Origin: Mogibacterium sp.
GTDB lineage: Bacteria; Bacillota; Clostridia; Peptostreptococcales; Anaerovoracaceae
Assembly: GCA_017512365.1 (NCBI GenBank)
Contig: JAFWGQ010000010.1
Location: 86,917 to 150,916, forward strand
Direction: 5' to 3'
Length of the DNA stretch: 64,000 nt
Shown here: one piece after another, positions 53,513-63,929 of the stretch
Numbering within the stretch: position 1 is the first letter of the stretch
Layout of the letters: the number at the start of each line of letters is the position of its first letter
The notes under the pieces: generated by a model
Databases searched by the model: none
What the model saw: the letters and a program-made list of their open reading frames with translations, nothing else
What the model was told of the DNA's origin: nothing
Program-made: the position numbers and the translations under genes

Positions 53513-53805
53513 TGCAGATCATCTCCGAAACGGCTCTGCCTTGTTCTTTTGTGTTATTTTTTTGTTCGGGCTCGCTGTCGAAAACCGCTTTGGATCGCTC
53601 GCACAAAGGTGGGCGGGCTTTCAGGAGGGGCGGGGTTGAAGCGAACGATCATCCATGATACGATCGGGGCGTGATTCATCTCACTACCTGTAGTGGAGGT
53701 AGGAGTTTTCTCACACTGCTTTTGATAAAATTTGAGCCGTAGGACCGACTGATGACGGTACTTCCGGATTCGTTTATGTGCAGCGCAGGCAGGGGAAAGA
53801 GCAAA
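53513..53805. other. Non-coding stretch upstream of carB
   Basis: About 290 bp with no supported gene. A small hairpin (CTACCT at 53684-53689 with AGGTAG at 53697-53702) resembles ends of IS200/IS605-type elements but no transposase is present. No PyrR-type leader structure was recognised by eye. Confidence 0.4.
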
Positions 53806-56800
53806 ATGGCAAAAAGAGAAGACATCAAAAAGGTACTTATCATAGGAAGCGGCCCGATCGTTATCGGCCAGGCTGCGGAATTCGATTACGCGGGCACGCA
53901 GGCCTGTCTCGCGCTGAAGGAGGAGGGATACGAGGTGATCCTCTGCAACTCCAACCCGGCGACGATCATGACCGACACCTCTATCGCGGACAAAGTATAT
54001 ATGGAGCCGCTTACGCTTGAATATGTCGCAAAGATACTCAGATATGAGAGGCCGGACGCCATCGTTCCGGGGATCGGCGGACAGACGGGACTCAACCTTG
54101 CGATGCAGCTCGACCGCAAGGGAGTTCTTGCCGAGTGCAGAGTAAAGCTTCTCGGAACTCCCGCAGACTCCATCGAGAGAGCCGAGGACAGAGAGCTTTT
54201 CAAAGAGATGTGCGAGTCCATAGGCGAGCCTGTGATACCGAGCGTGATCACCTACAGCATTGAGGAAGCAAAGCTGGCAGCAAAAGAGATCGGCTATCCT
54301 GTCGTGCTCAGACCGGCGTTTACTCTCGGCGGCACCGGAGGAGGCTTCGCCGGCAATGAAGAAGAACTGGAAGATATCGGGATCAGGGCGTTCAATCTTT
54401 CCCCTGTACACCAGGTTCTGATCGAGAAATCCGTGAAGGGTTTCAAGGAAATAGAATTTGAGGTGATGCGTGACGGCGCTGACAGGGCCATCACTATCTG
54501 CGGCATGGAGAACGTCGATCCGGTAGGTGTCCATACCGGAGACTCCATAGTGGTCGCGCCTATACTGTCACTTAGCGATCACGATCTTAAGATGCTCAAT
54601 GACTCTGCAATAAAGATCATAAGGGAACTTAAAATCGAGGGCGGCTGCAACGTTCAGTTCGCCCTGCATCCGGAAACGGGCGAGTACTACCTGATAGAGG
54701 TGAATCCGAGAGTGTCGAGGTCTTCAGCGCTCGCGTCAAAGGCATCGGGTTATCCGATCGCAAGGGTAACGGCAAAGATAGCTATGGGCATGACTCTCGA
54801 TGAGATAGAAGTAGCCGGAGGCCTTGCCTCAACAGAGCCTTCGCTCGATTACATAGTAGCCAAGTTCCCGAGGTTCCCGTTCGATAAATTCAGTGATGCG
54901 AGCAATGTGCTCGGTACCCAGATGAAAGCCACCGGAGAGGTGATGGGAATAGGAGCTACTCTTACAGAGAGCTTCCTGAAGTCGATAAGGTCGCTCGAGA
55001 CCGGAGCCTGTCATCTGCATCTTGCCAGGTTCGACGGAATGAGCCGCGACAGCCTGATGGAGTACATATCCGAATCCCGTGATGACAACATGTATGCCAT
55101 CGCAGAGCTTCTCAGACGCGGGACCGGCACAGATGAAATACATGAGGTCACTAAGATCACGGAGATATTCCTCGAGGCGTTCAGATGCATAGTCGATATG
55201 GAGAAGACTCTCAGGGAGCGCATCAACGACATCGAAACTCTCAGGGCTGCCAAGATAATGGGATTTTCGGATAAAGAGATCGCGCTGCTGTGGAACCTCA
55301 GCGAGACTGAAGTTTATCAGAAGAGGAAGAAGAACGGCATCGTGCCTGTGTTCAGGATGGTGGACACGCTGCATACCGGCAAATACATAGCATATCTGTA
55401 CTCCTCATATACAGGAAAGAACGAGTCGAGGCACACGGACAGGAAGAAGATAATCGTGCTTGGAGCCGGACCAATAAGGATCGGGCAGGGCGTTGAATTC
55501 GACTACTCAACGGTGCACGCCGTTCAGACCATAAGGCGCGCCGGATACGAAGCGATCATTATCAACAACAACCCAGAAACAGTTTCGACAGACTATACCA
55601 CCGCCGACAAGCTCTATTTTGAGCCGCTCACGACGGAAGACGTCATGGCCATCATCGACTTCGAGCAGCCTGAGGGCGTTATCGCAACGCTCGGAGGACA
55701 GACCGCCATCAACCTCGCCGAACCTCTCATGGAGAGGGGCGTGAAGCTCATCGGAACGGACTGCGAAGCCATCGACCGCGCGGAAAACAGAGACAGATTC
55801 GAGAAGGTGCTTGAGGAGCTCGGTATCCCGCAGCCTCCGGGGCGCGCTGTCACAAGGATCGAAGACGGAGTCAGGGCGGCGGCTGAGATAGGCTATCCTG
55901 TTCTGGTAAGGCCGTCATTCGTGCTTGGCGGCCGCGCCATGCAGATAGTGGGTGATGAGGCTCAGCTGAGGCAGTACCTGAAGACTGCGGTGGAGATCGA
56001 CGAGGACAAGCCTGTTCTGGTAGACAAGTACATACTCGGCAAGGAAGTCGAGATCGACGCCATATGCGACGGGCGCGATGTCTTTGTTCCGGGGATCATG
56101 GAGCTTGTCGAGAGGACCGGCATCCATTCCGGAGACTCGATCTCGGTCTACCCGGCGTTCTCAATAAGCGACAAAGTGAAAGGCCTTATACTGCAGTACG
56201 CAAAAAAGCTCGGCAGGGGCATGGGCATGATCGGACTCTACAACATCCAGTTCATCGTTGACGGGAATGATGATGTATTCGTCATCGAGGTGAATCCGAG
56301 ATCTTCAAGAACGGTCCCGTTCCTCTCAAAAGCTACGGGATACAGCCTTGCGGATATTGCGACGGATGCTATTCTGGGCAAATCGCTGAAGGAGCAGGGC
56401 ATATTCGACCTCTATCCTGAGGAGAAGAAGAGATTCTATGTGAAGGTCCCGGTCTTCAGCTTCAACAAGATAAAAGGACTCGATACGTATCTCTCGCCTG
56501 AGATGAAGTCCACGGGAGAGGCGATAGGCTACGACAACAAGCTGAACCGGGCGCTCTACAAGGCTCTTATCGCATCCGGAACAAAACTGCGCAATTATGG
56601 TACCGTGCTGGCGACGCTTGCCGGAGATGACAAGGCGGAGGCGCTTCCTCTGATAAGGAGATTCTACAAGCTCGGGTTCAATATAGAGGCGACCCACGGC
56701 ACGGCTGTTTTCCTCAGAGAAAACGGGGTAAGGACGCGCGAGATGAAAAAGATAAGCGAGGGCTCTGATGAGATCCCTGAAGCGATCCGCAAAGGGCATA

Positions 56801-56979
56801 TCGCATACATACTGAACACCAGGAAGGCGGGCGACCACGTTACCGCAAACGACGGGGCTCTGATAAGGCAGTGCGCGAGCGAAAACAACGCGACTCTCTT
56901 CACCTCGCTGGATACAGTAAGCGTGCTGCTCGATGTGCTTGAAGAAACGACACAGACTGTTTCGACAATAGACGCCTGA
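53806..56979 (+). CDS. carB: Carbamoyl-phosphate synthase large subunit
   Basis: This 1057-residue enzyme makes carbamoyl phosphate for pyrimidine and arginine synthesis. It shows the duplicated ATP-grasp architecture: GSGPIVIGQAAEFDYAG (about 14-30) in the first half and GAGPIRIGQGVEFDYS (about 557-572) in the second, each with NPR(V/S)SRS-type metal-site segments. The MGS-like allosteric domain forms the C-terminus (about 930-1057). The ATG at 53806 has AGGGGAAAG before it; an upstream start at 53752 is rejected. carA is not adjacent, which is unusual. Confidence 0.96.
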   Translation: MAKREDIKKVLIIGSGPIVIGQAAEFDYAGTQACLALKEEGYEVILCNSNPATIMTDTSIADKVYMEPLTLEYVAKILRYERPDAIVPGIGGQTGLNLAMQLDRKGVLAECRVKLLGTPADSIERAEDRELFKEMCESIGEPVIPSVITYSIEEAKLAAKEIGYPVVLRPAFTLGGTGGGFAGNEEELEDIGIRAFNLSPVHQVLIEKSVKGFKEIEFEVMRDGADRAITICGMENVDPVGVHTGDSIVVAPILSLSDHDLKMLNDSAIKIIRELKIEGGCNVQFALHPETGEYYLIEVNPRVSRSSALASKASGYPIARVTAKIAMGMTLDEIEVAGGLASTEPSLDYIVAKFPRFPFDKFSDASNVLGTQMKATGEVMGIGATLTESFLKSIRSLETGACHLHLARFDGMSRDSLMEYISESRDDNMYAIAELLRRGTGTDEIHEVTKITEIFLEAFRCIVDMEKTLRERINDIETLRAAKIMGFSDKEIALLWNLSETEVYQKRKKNGIVPVFRMVDTLHTGKYIAYLYSSYTGKNESRHTDRKKIIVLGAGPIRIGQGVEFDYSTVHAVQTIRRAGYEAIIINNNPETVSTDYTTADKLYFEPLTTEDVMAIIDFEQPEGVIATLGGQTAINLAEPLMERGVKLIGTDCEAIDRAENRDRFEKVLEELGIPQPPGRAVTRIEDGVRAAAEIGYPVLVRPSFVLGGRAMQIVGDEAQLRQYLKTAVEIDEDKPVLVDKYILGKEVEIDAICDGRDVFVPGIMELVERTGIHSGDSISVYPAFSISDKVKGLILQYAKKLGRGMGMIGLYNIQFIVDGNDDVFVIEVNPRSSRTVPFLSKATGYSLADIATDAILGKSLKEQGIFDLYPEEKKRFYVKVPVFSFNKIKGLDTYLSPEMKSTGEAIGYDNKLNRALYKALIASGTKLRNYGTVLATLAGDDKAEALPLIRRFYKLGFNIEATHGTAVFLRENGVRTREMKKISEGSDEIPEAIRKGHIAYILNTRKAGDHVTANDGALIRQCASENNATLFTSLDTVSVLLDVLEETTQTVSTIDA

Positions 56980-57023
56980 TCCCGGGATGAGATCGATACA
57001 CCTTACAGGAAAGGAATGATAAT

Positions 57024-58493
57024 ATGAAGAATCTGAAAAAACTGACACTGCTGCATTCCAACGACCTTCACGGGGATTTCCTCGCAGAGAAGGTGGACGA
57101 CAAACTCATAGGGGGAGTTTCGCGCCTGTCCGGATATATCAATAAGGTCCGCAACGAGGAGAAGAATGTCATCTATTCCATCTCCGGAGACATGTTCCGC
57201 GGCTCGCTGATCGACAGCGAGTTCCAGGGCCTCTCGACGATAGAGATAATGAACCTGCTGGCGCCGGATGTCGTGACGATAGGCAATCACGAGGCGGATT
57301 ACGGGCTTGCGCACCTTCTGTTCATAGAGAAGTGCGCATCATTTCCGATCATAAATGCAAACATGTATATAAAATATGTCGGAAACCGTCTTTTCAACTC
57401 GCACTACATAAAAGAGATCGACGGGATGCGCGTGATGTTCATCGGCATACTGACTGAGGAGGTGCTGGCCAATACAAAGAGCGAGGGGCTTGTCGGCACC
57501 CTGATAGATATACAGGATGCGGCATCCGAGGTCGGAAAGATCTGCGACGCGTACCGCACGACTGATATCGATCTTACTGTCCTGCTCACGCATATCGGTA
57601 TCGAAGATGACAAGAAGCTTGCGGAGGCGCTCGATCCTGCATATGGGGTAGACATGATCATCGGAGGACACAGCCATACTCTTCTCTCCGAGCCTTGTGT
57701 AGTGGCAGGGATCCCGATCGTACAGGCAGCAGTCGGCACAGACCAGATCGGACGTTTTGACATAATGGTGGACACGGATAAGAACTGCATGGATTCATAT
57801 ACATGGCAGTGCATCCCTGTCACAGAGGAGAACTGCCCGCGGGATAAGGCTCTTGAGAAGGTAGTCAAAGAGTACAAGAATTATACAGACGAGAAGTACG
57901 GATGCGTTCTTACAAGATTCCCCCGCGCCTACACACACCCGGCGCGCAACATGGAGACCGAACTCGGAGATCTGATGGCAGAATGCATGCGCGATCAGCT
58001 CGGCGCGGATCTTGTTCTGCTCGGCTCCGGAAGCATACGTATGCCGTCACTGGGACCTATAGTCACAGTCAAAGACTTCATGGAGGTGTTCCCTTTCAAG
58101 GGGACTGTGAAATGTTTCAGACTTACAGGCAAACAGCTCAGGCATATCGTGACATTCATGCTTCGCGAAGAAGCCTTCAATGACTCCGACAGCTGCGAAT
58201 GGTTCCAGTTTTCGAAAGGGTTTTTCTGTGAATTTGACCGGAAAAAGCACTCCGCCATCTCATTGAAGATGAACGGACAGGAAGTCGGAGACAAGGATAT
58301 ATTCACAGTCATCATGCAGCAGTTTTTCTTCGATAATATCGGAGAGCTCCTCGATCTTCCGCAGTCGGAGATAGAGAAGAACGGCAGACCGATCGAAGTC
58401 GCTGCAAGCGCGCCGAACGTGCTGGAAGAATACTTCAAGGCCCATGACAGCCTGAAGTATGACGGAGAGAAAAGGCTTGTGATCCGTCAGTGA
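57024..58493 (+). CDS. Cytoplasmic 5'-nucleotidase/2',3'-cyclic phosphodiesterase family protein
   Basis: A 489-residue calcineurin-like phosphoesterase fused to a 5'-nucleotidase C-terminal domain. The metal-site motifs are LLHSNDLHGDF (9-19), GDMFRG, TIGNHEADYG (about 86-95), THIGIEDD and GGHSHT (about 217-222). The C-terminal domain has ETELGDLMAECMRDQ and GSGSIRM. Unlike UshA it has no signal peptide, so it acts inside the cell or is not secreted by Sec. It may recycle nucleotides, which fits the neighbouring nucleotide genes carB and pyrG. Confidence 0.88.
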   Translation: MKNLKKLTLLHSNDLHGDFLAEKVDDKLIGGVSRLSGYINKVRNEEKNVIYSISGDMFRGSLIDSEFQGLSTIEIMNLLAPDVVTIGNHEADYGLAHLLFIEKCASFPIINANMYIKYVGNRLFNSHYIKEIDGMRVMFIGILTEEVLANTKSEGLVGTLIDIQDAASEVGKICDAYRTTDIDLTVLLTHIGIEDDKKLAEALDPAYGVDMIIGGHSHTLLSEPCVVAGIPIVQAAVGTDQIGRFDIMVDTDKNCMDSYTWQCIPVTEENCPRDKALEKVVKEYKNYTDEKYGCVLTRFPRAYTHPARNMETELGDLMAECMRDQLGADLVLLGSGSIRMPSLGPIVTVKDFMEVFPFKGTVKCFRLTGKQLRHIVTFMLREEAFNDSDSCEWFQFSKGFFCEFDRKKHSAISLKMNGQEVGDKDIFTVIMQQFFFDNIGELLDLPQSEIEKNGRPIEVAASAPNVLEEYFKAHDSLKYDGEKRLVIRQ

Positions 58494-58554
58494 TGCGTTC
58501 ATGATGCTCAGCGACATTCTGATGCTCCAACTCTGAAAGAGGTAAGTGATTATC

Positions 58555-59316
58555 GTGACTAAGGATGAAGTGACAAGAGCCAGGATCTCAGACAGGATAG
58601 ATCAGTGCCGTGATGGTTACTATGTGACCGGCACGGATTTTCTTGATTCACATGAGCAGTCGATAGCCATGAGCGAGGCGAGGTCTGCGGGCGGCGTGAG
58701 AGTATTCATGTATGGGGGATATGATGATGCTGAGCGAAGGATGATGATCTGTATACCTGCTGATCTTGAGCTTAGCGATGAGGATGCGGCTGACGGCCTG
58801 GCAGAGGTGCTCCGTATAACAAAGCCGGCGGCTTCACGTGAACTGAGCCACAGGGATTATCTCGGATCCATGCTGGCGCTTGGCATAGACAGACGGCTCA
58901 CGGGCGATATTCTGGTAAGAGAAGACGGCGCAGATATCGTAATCATGCCCGAGATCGCGCAGTTTCTTATGAGAGAATTCTCAAGTGTCGGCAGGGTGGA
59001 GATAAAAACAGAGATAATTGGCATAAAAGACCTCATGATACCCGAGGCGCGTTTTGAGATGATATCCGGCAGCATCAGTTCGCCAAGACTCGACAGCGTG
59101 ATATCTGCGGCTTTCAGGATCCCGAGAGCCAAGGCTGCTGAAGCCGTGAGGAGCGGACTGGTTTCTGTGGATCACGTGGAGTGCCTGAAGCCCGACGCCC
59201 GCGTCGCTGAAGGAATGAGTCTGGTGCTCAGGGGCAAAGGAAAGGCAGTGCTTGAGGAGACAGGAGAGACATCCCGTAAGGGGCGTACCCGGATCAGAAT
59301 AAAGCGATTCATATGA
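58555..59316 (+). CDS. ylmH: S4-domain ribosome rescue factor YlmH
   Basis: The protein has 253 residues. The N-terminal part matches YlmH (VRVFMYGGYDDAERRMMICIP, LSHRDYLGSMLALGIDR). A C-terminal S4 RNA-binding domain (about 180-240) has RIPRAKAAEAVRSGLVSVD. In Bacillus YlmH binds obstructed 50S subunits and takes part in ribosome-associated quality control beside RqcH; an rqcH gene also lies in this window. The GTG at 58555 is chosen because GAAAGAGG lies 11 bp before it, while a GTG at 58546 is too close. It overlaps the next gene by 4 bp (ATGA), so the two are translationally coupled. The usual division-gene neighbours of ylmH are absent. Confidence 0.86.
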   Translation: MTKDEVTRARISDRIDQCRDGYYVTGTDFLDSHEQSIAMSEARSAGGVRVFMYGGYDDAERRMMICIPADLELSDEDAADGLAEVLRITKPAASRELSHRDYLGSMLALGIDRRLTGDILVREDGADIVIMPEIAQFLMREFSSVGRVEIKTEIIGIKDLMIPEARFEMISGSISSPRLDSVISAAFRIPRAKAAEAVRSGLVSVDHVECLKPDARVAEGMSLVLRGKGKAVLEETGETSRKGRTRIRIKRFI

Positions 59317-62033
59317 ACAACAGGAAGATCACGATAGGAATACTGGCTCATGTGGATGCGGGCAAGACCACTCTCTCGGAGGCGATTCTTTACCTTACAG
59401 GAGAGATCAGAAAGCCGGGCAGGGTGGATCACGGAGATGCATTTCTCGATGACAATATCATCGAAAGAAACCGCGGCATCACGATATTTTCAAGGCAGGC
59501 CCGCATTACGCTCAGCAAGGACGGCGGGAACAGAACCGAAGCGACGCTGATCGACACTCCGGGGCATGTGGACTTCACTGCAGAGACCGAACGGTCATTG
59601 TCAGTTCTTGACTGCGCTCTGCTGGTGATCAGCGGATCTGAAGGCATACAGGCGCATACCAGGACTCTGTACAGGATGCTTCAGGAGCACGGCATCCCTG
59701 TTTTTGTATTCATTAACAAAATGGATATTGCCGTGCGGGATGTCGATGCGCTTATCGCAGAGCTCAACAGTGAGCTGGAGATGAATGCCGTGGATTTTTC
59801 GGATGCAGCAGAACGGACAGAGAGGTTCATAGATGATGTGACATTGTATTCGCCTGCGCTGGCTGAGGCGGTGCTTGACGGGGATGGAAGCCTGTCAGAT
59901 GAAGATATTGCCTGCGCGATATCCAAAGGGGAAATCGTGCCGTGCGTGTCGGGGTCTGCGCTGAAAACGGAAGGTGTCAGAGAACTGATCGACGTTATGG
60001 CGGCATATGCAGGGGCGCCGGAATACGGCAGTGATTTCGGCGCAAAGATATATAAAGTGACCGAATCAGAGGATGGAGAACGGCTTTGCTTCATAAAGAT
60101 AACCGGAGGAGAACTAAGAGTCAGGGACAGGGTGACAGTAAGAAGCGCGAGGGGCGGAGAACGGGAGGAAAAAGTGAGCCGGATAAGGCTGTACTCCGGG
60201 AGCCGCTTTGAGCAGACTGACACAGCGGCAGCCGGCACGGTGTGCGCCGTCACAGGGCTCGGACAAGCCCTGCCCGGAGACAGCCTCGGAGCCGAGGATC
60301 CGGTTTCCCGTTGCACAGTCGATCCATATATGGTGTATAAGGTGCTGCCGCCTGCGGGCATGGATCCTCACAGACTAAAAGCGGATCTTGATATACTCAC
60401 TGCCGAAGACCCGGTCCTTCAGACAAGATGGTCAGCAGATGGCAGCATAGAGATGCGCCTTATGGGACAGGTGCAGCTCGAAGTTCTGCAGTCTGTCATA
60501 AAAGAACGCTTCGGATATGATGCCGGCTTTGATACAGGCAATGTGCTATATCTTGAGACGATCACCGGAAAATACGAAGGCGTCGGACATTTCGAGCCTC
60601 TGCGTCATTACGCTGAAGTGCACCTGATACTGGAACCGGGTGAACGAGGCAGCGGCATTGTGATCACAAGCGATGTTCCCGAGGATGAGCTTGCGATAAA
60701 CTGGCAGAGGCTGATAATGACACACATAGAAGAAAAGGAGCATCTCGGGACCCTCACGGGAGCTCCTCTTACCGATACTAAGATAACGCTTGCGGCAGGC
60801 AGAGCCCATGCGAAGCACACCGAAGGAGGAGACTTCAGAGAGGCGACATACAGAGCCATAAGAAATGCCCTGATGCAGGCTGCGCGCGACGGTAACGCTG
60901 TTCTGCTTGAGCCATGGAGTGAATACGAGATAGATGTTCCGGCCGGCAGCACAGGCCGTGTCATGACCGACATAAAACAGATGGGAGGAACGCAGGAAAG
61001 CCTGGAGCAGAGGGGAGACCGCGCGGTCATGACAGGAAGAGTGCCCTCTGCGGAGATAACAAACTACCCGCAGACCCTTGCAGGCTATACATCAGGCGAG
61101 GGAAGTCTGTCGCTTGCTCAGAGCGGATATGATATCTGTCACAACACCGATGAGGTGGTCGCCGAAAGAGGCTACGATGCGGAGCGCGATGTCGAGAACA
61201 CAGCCGATTCTGTCTTCGTCAGTCACGGCGGCAGCGATATAGTCAGCTGGGATGAAGTCCCTCAACACATGCACATCAGGAGCGTGCTCAGAAGCAGATC
61301 TGCGGAAGATGATGCAGCGGAGGTGCAGGACGAAGATCGTTTCCCGGGATCAGACGGCGACCCATATGACATGCTCGATGTAAGGGAGCGTGCAAGGAGA
61401 AGAGCCGCCGCTGAAAAGGAACTCAGGGATATATTTGAGAGGACATACGGGACGCGGAAGAACCACAGATATAAGGACAGGATCGAAAGAAGATACGGGG
61501 CCGGGGTACGGGCAGCTGCTGACGATAAGGAGGCAGCGAAAAATGCTGCGAGAAACGCAGAGATAAAAGCCAGACATGAGCACAGGAGTTCCGGACAGAC
61601 TGACGAAGAGGAGACTCTCATCCTGATAGACGGATACAATCTGATCTTTTCGGATGAATATATGAGATCGCTTGCCGCTGAAGACATAGGTTCTGCCCGT
61701 GACCATCTTATTGAGCGGCTCAAAAACTATGCCGGCTATACGGGATTCGAGGTCAATGTGATATTCGATGCGTATAAGGTGGTGCCGGGTGAGGGCAGCA
61801 GTGAGGATCATCAGGGCGTAAAAGTGATATACACGGCTGCGGATGAGCCGGCTGACATTCGTATAGGCATGATGATCAGCACAAAAAAGGGAAGGCGCAT
61901 ATATGCTGTCTCGTCGGATAAGCTCGTGAAGCAGGATGCCTGGAGCCACGGCGCCCTCCGCATCTCATCGCGTGATTTCATTCAGCTGCTGGACGAAACA
62001 GATGAAGAGATAAGAGCCAGCCTCCGTAAATAG
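59313..62033 (+). CDS. EF-G/TetM-like GTPase fused to a NYN (YacP/Rae1-like) ribonuclease domain
   Basis: The protein has 906 residues. Residues 1-650 form a complete ribosomal translation GTPase of the TetM/EF-G type: G1 AHVDAGKTT (12-20), G2 Thr57 in RGITIF, G3 DTPGH (81-85), G4 NKMD (135-138), a domain IV (PLTDTKITLAAGRAHAKHTEGG) and a domain V ending (EGSLSLAQSGYD). A charged linker (about 660-765) leads to a NYN/PIN-like domain (768-900) like YacP/Rae1: LILIDGYNLIF with D773, IFDAYK with D819, EPAD with D848 and SSDK with D869, then HGALRISSRDF. All four acidic residues of the likely nuclease site are present. Rae1 cleaves mRNA in the ribosomal A site, so a GTP-driven, ribosome-delivered nuclease is a strong inference. 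It overlaps ylmH by 4 bp. Calling it tetracycline resistance is not supported. Confidence 0.88.
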   Translation: MNNRKITIGILAHVDAGKTTLSEAILYLTGEIRKPGRVDHGDAFLDDNIIERNRGITIFSRQARITLSKDGGNRTEATLIDTPGHVDFTAETERSLSVLDCALLVISGSEGIQAHTRTLYRMLQEHGIPVFVFINKMDIAVRDVDALIAELNSELEMNAVDFSDAAERTERFIDDVTLYSPALAEAVLDGDGSLSDEDIACAISKGEIVPCVSGSALKTEGVRELIDVMAAYAGAPEYGSDFGAKIYKVTESEDGERLCFIKITGGELRVRDRVTVRSARGGEREEKVSRIRLYSGSRFEQTDTAAAGTVCAVTGLGQALPGDSLGAEDPVSRCTVDPYMVYKVLPPAGMDPHRLKADLDILTAEDPVLQTRWSADGSIEMRLMGQVQLEVLQSVIKERFGYDAGFDTGNVLYLETITGKYEGVGHFEPLRHYAEVHLILEPGERGSGIVITSDVPEDELAINWQRLIMTHIEEKEHLGTLTGAPLTDTKITLAAGRAHAKHTEGGDFREATYRAIRNALMQAARDGNAVLLEPWSEYEIDVPAGSTGRVMTDIKQMGGTQESLEQRGDRAVMTGRVPSAEITNYPQTLAGYTSGEGSLSLAQSGYDICHNTDEVVAERGYDAERDVENTADSVFVSHGGSDIVSWDEVPQHMHIRSVLRSRSAEDDAAEVQDEDRFPGSDGDPYDMLDVRERARRRAAAEKELRDIFERTYGTRKNHRYKDRIERRYGAGVRAAADDKEAAKNAARNAEIKARHEHRSSGQTDEEETLILIDGYNLIFSDEYMRSLAAEDIGSARDHLIERLKNYAGYTGFEVNVIFDAYKVVPGEGSSEDHQGVKVIYTAADEPADIRIGMMISTKKGRRIYAVSSDKLVKQDAWSHGALRISSRDFIQLLDETDEEIRASLRK

Positions 62034-62055
62034 GATATACCGGCAAGCCAGCAAA

Positions 62056-62100
62056 CCGGGGACTTCCGGAGAGAGCATTTCCTCTCCCCGGGCCCTTTTT
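62056..62100 (+). terminator. Terminator after the GTPase-nuclease gene
   Basis: CCGGGGA (62056-62062) pairs with TCCCCGG (62085-62091), with an inner GGAGAG/CTCTCC stem, followed by GCCCTTTTT. Confidence 0.85.
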
Positions 62101-62173
62101 CATATGCAAAATAAATGATAACCCCAATAATATATGTATTTCATTTTAAAATACTGCGGGTTTATTTTTTTAG

Positions 62174-63826
<1,653 letters not shown>

Positions 63827-63863
63827 TCTGGTTCTGAAAACAAAGACTGCCTGTCATACGCAA

Positions 63864-63882
63864 TGTCATTAAGTTAATGACA
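63864..63882. repeat. Perfect 19-bp palindrome after pyrG
   Basis: TGTCATTAAGTTAATGACA is a perfect inverted repeat of 9 bp around a central G, 37 bp after the pyrG stop and before the terminator. It could be an operator or the end of a mobile element; no gene depends on it in the window. Confidence 0.5.
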
Positions 63883-63891
63883 GAAAACACG

Positions 63892-63928
63892 AACTGGGAA
63901 TTGCACAATTTGCGACTCCCAGTTTTTC
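63892..63928. terminator. Terminator of pyrG
   Basis: AACTGGGA pairs with TCCCAGTT around a 17-nt loop and is followed by TTTCTTT on the plus strand. Confidence 0.85.
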
Positions 63929-63929
63929 T

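Noticed and set aside
53684-53702. IS200/IS605 end with omega-RNA-like hairpin
   Set aside because: A CTACCT/AGGTAG hairpin is present but I cannot see a transposase or TnpB reading frame, so a mobile element cannot be claimed.
53513-53805. PyrR-type attenuator before carB
   Set aside because: I looked for a conserved PyrR binding loop and terminator/antiterminator and did not find a convincing one.
53554-54534. 326-codon minus-strand gene
   Set aside because: It runs antisense through the start of carB, has biased shadow-like composition and no ribosome binding site.
59313-62033. Tetracycline resistance gene
   Set aside because: The GTPase half resembles ribosomal protection proteins, but the fused nuclease domain, the coupling to ylmH and the core-gene setting favour a housekeeping factor; no resistance-island features are present.
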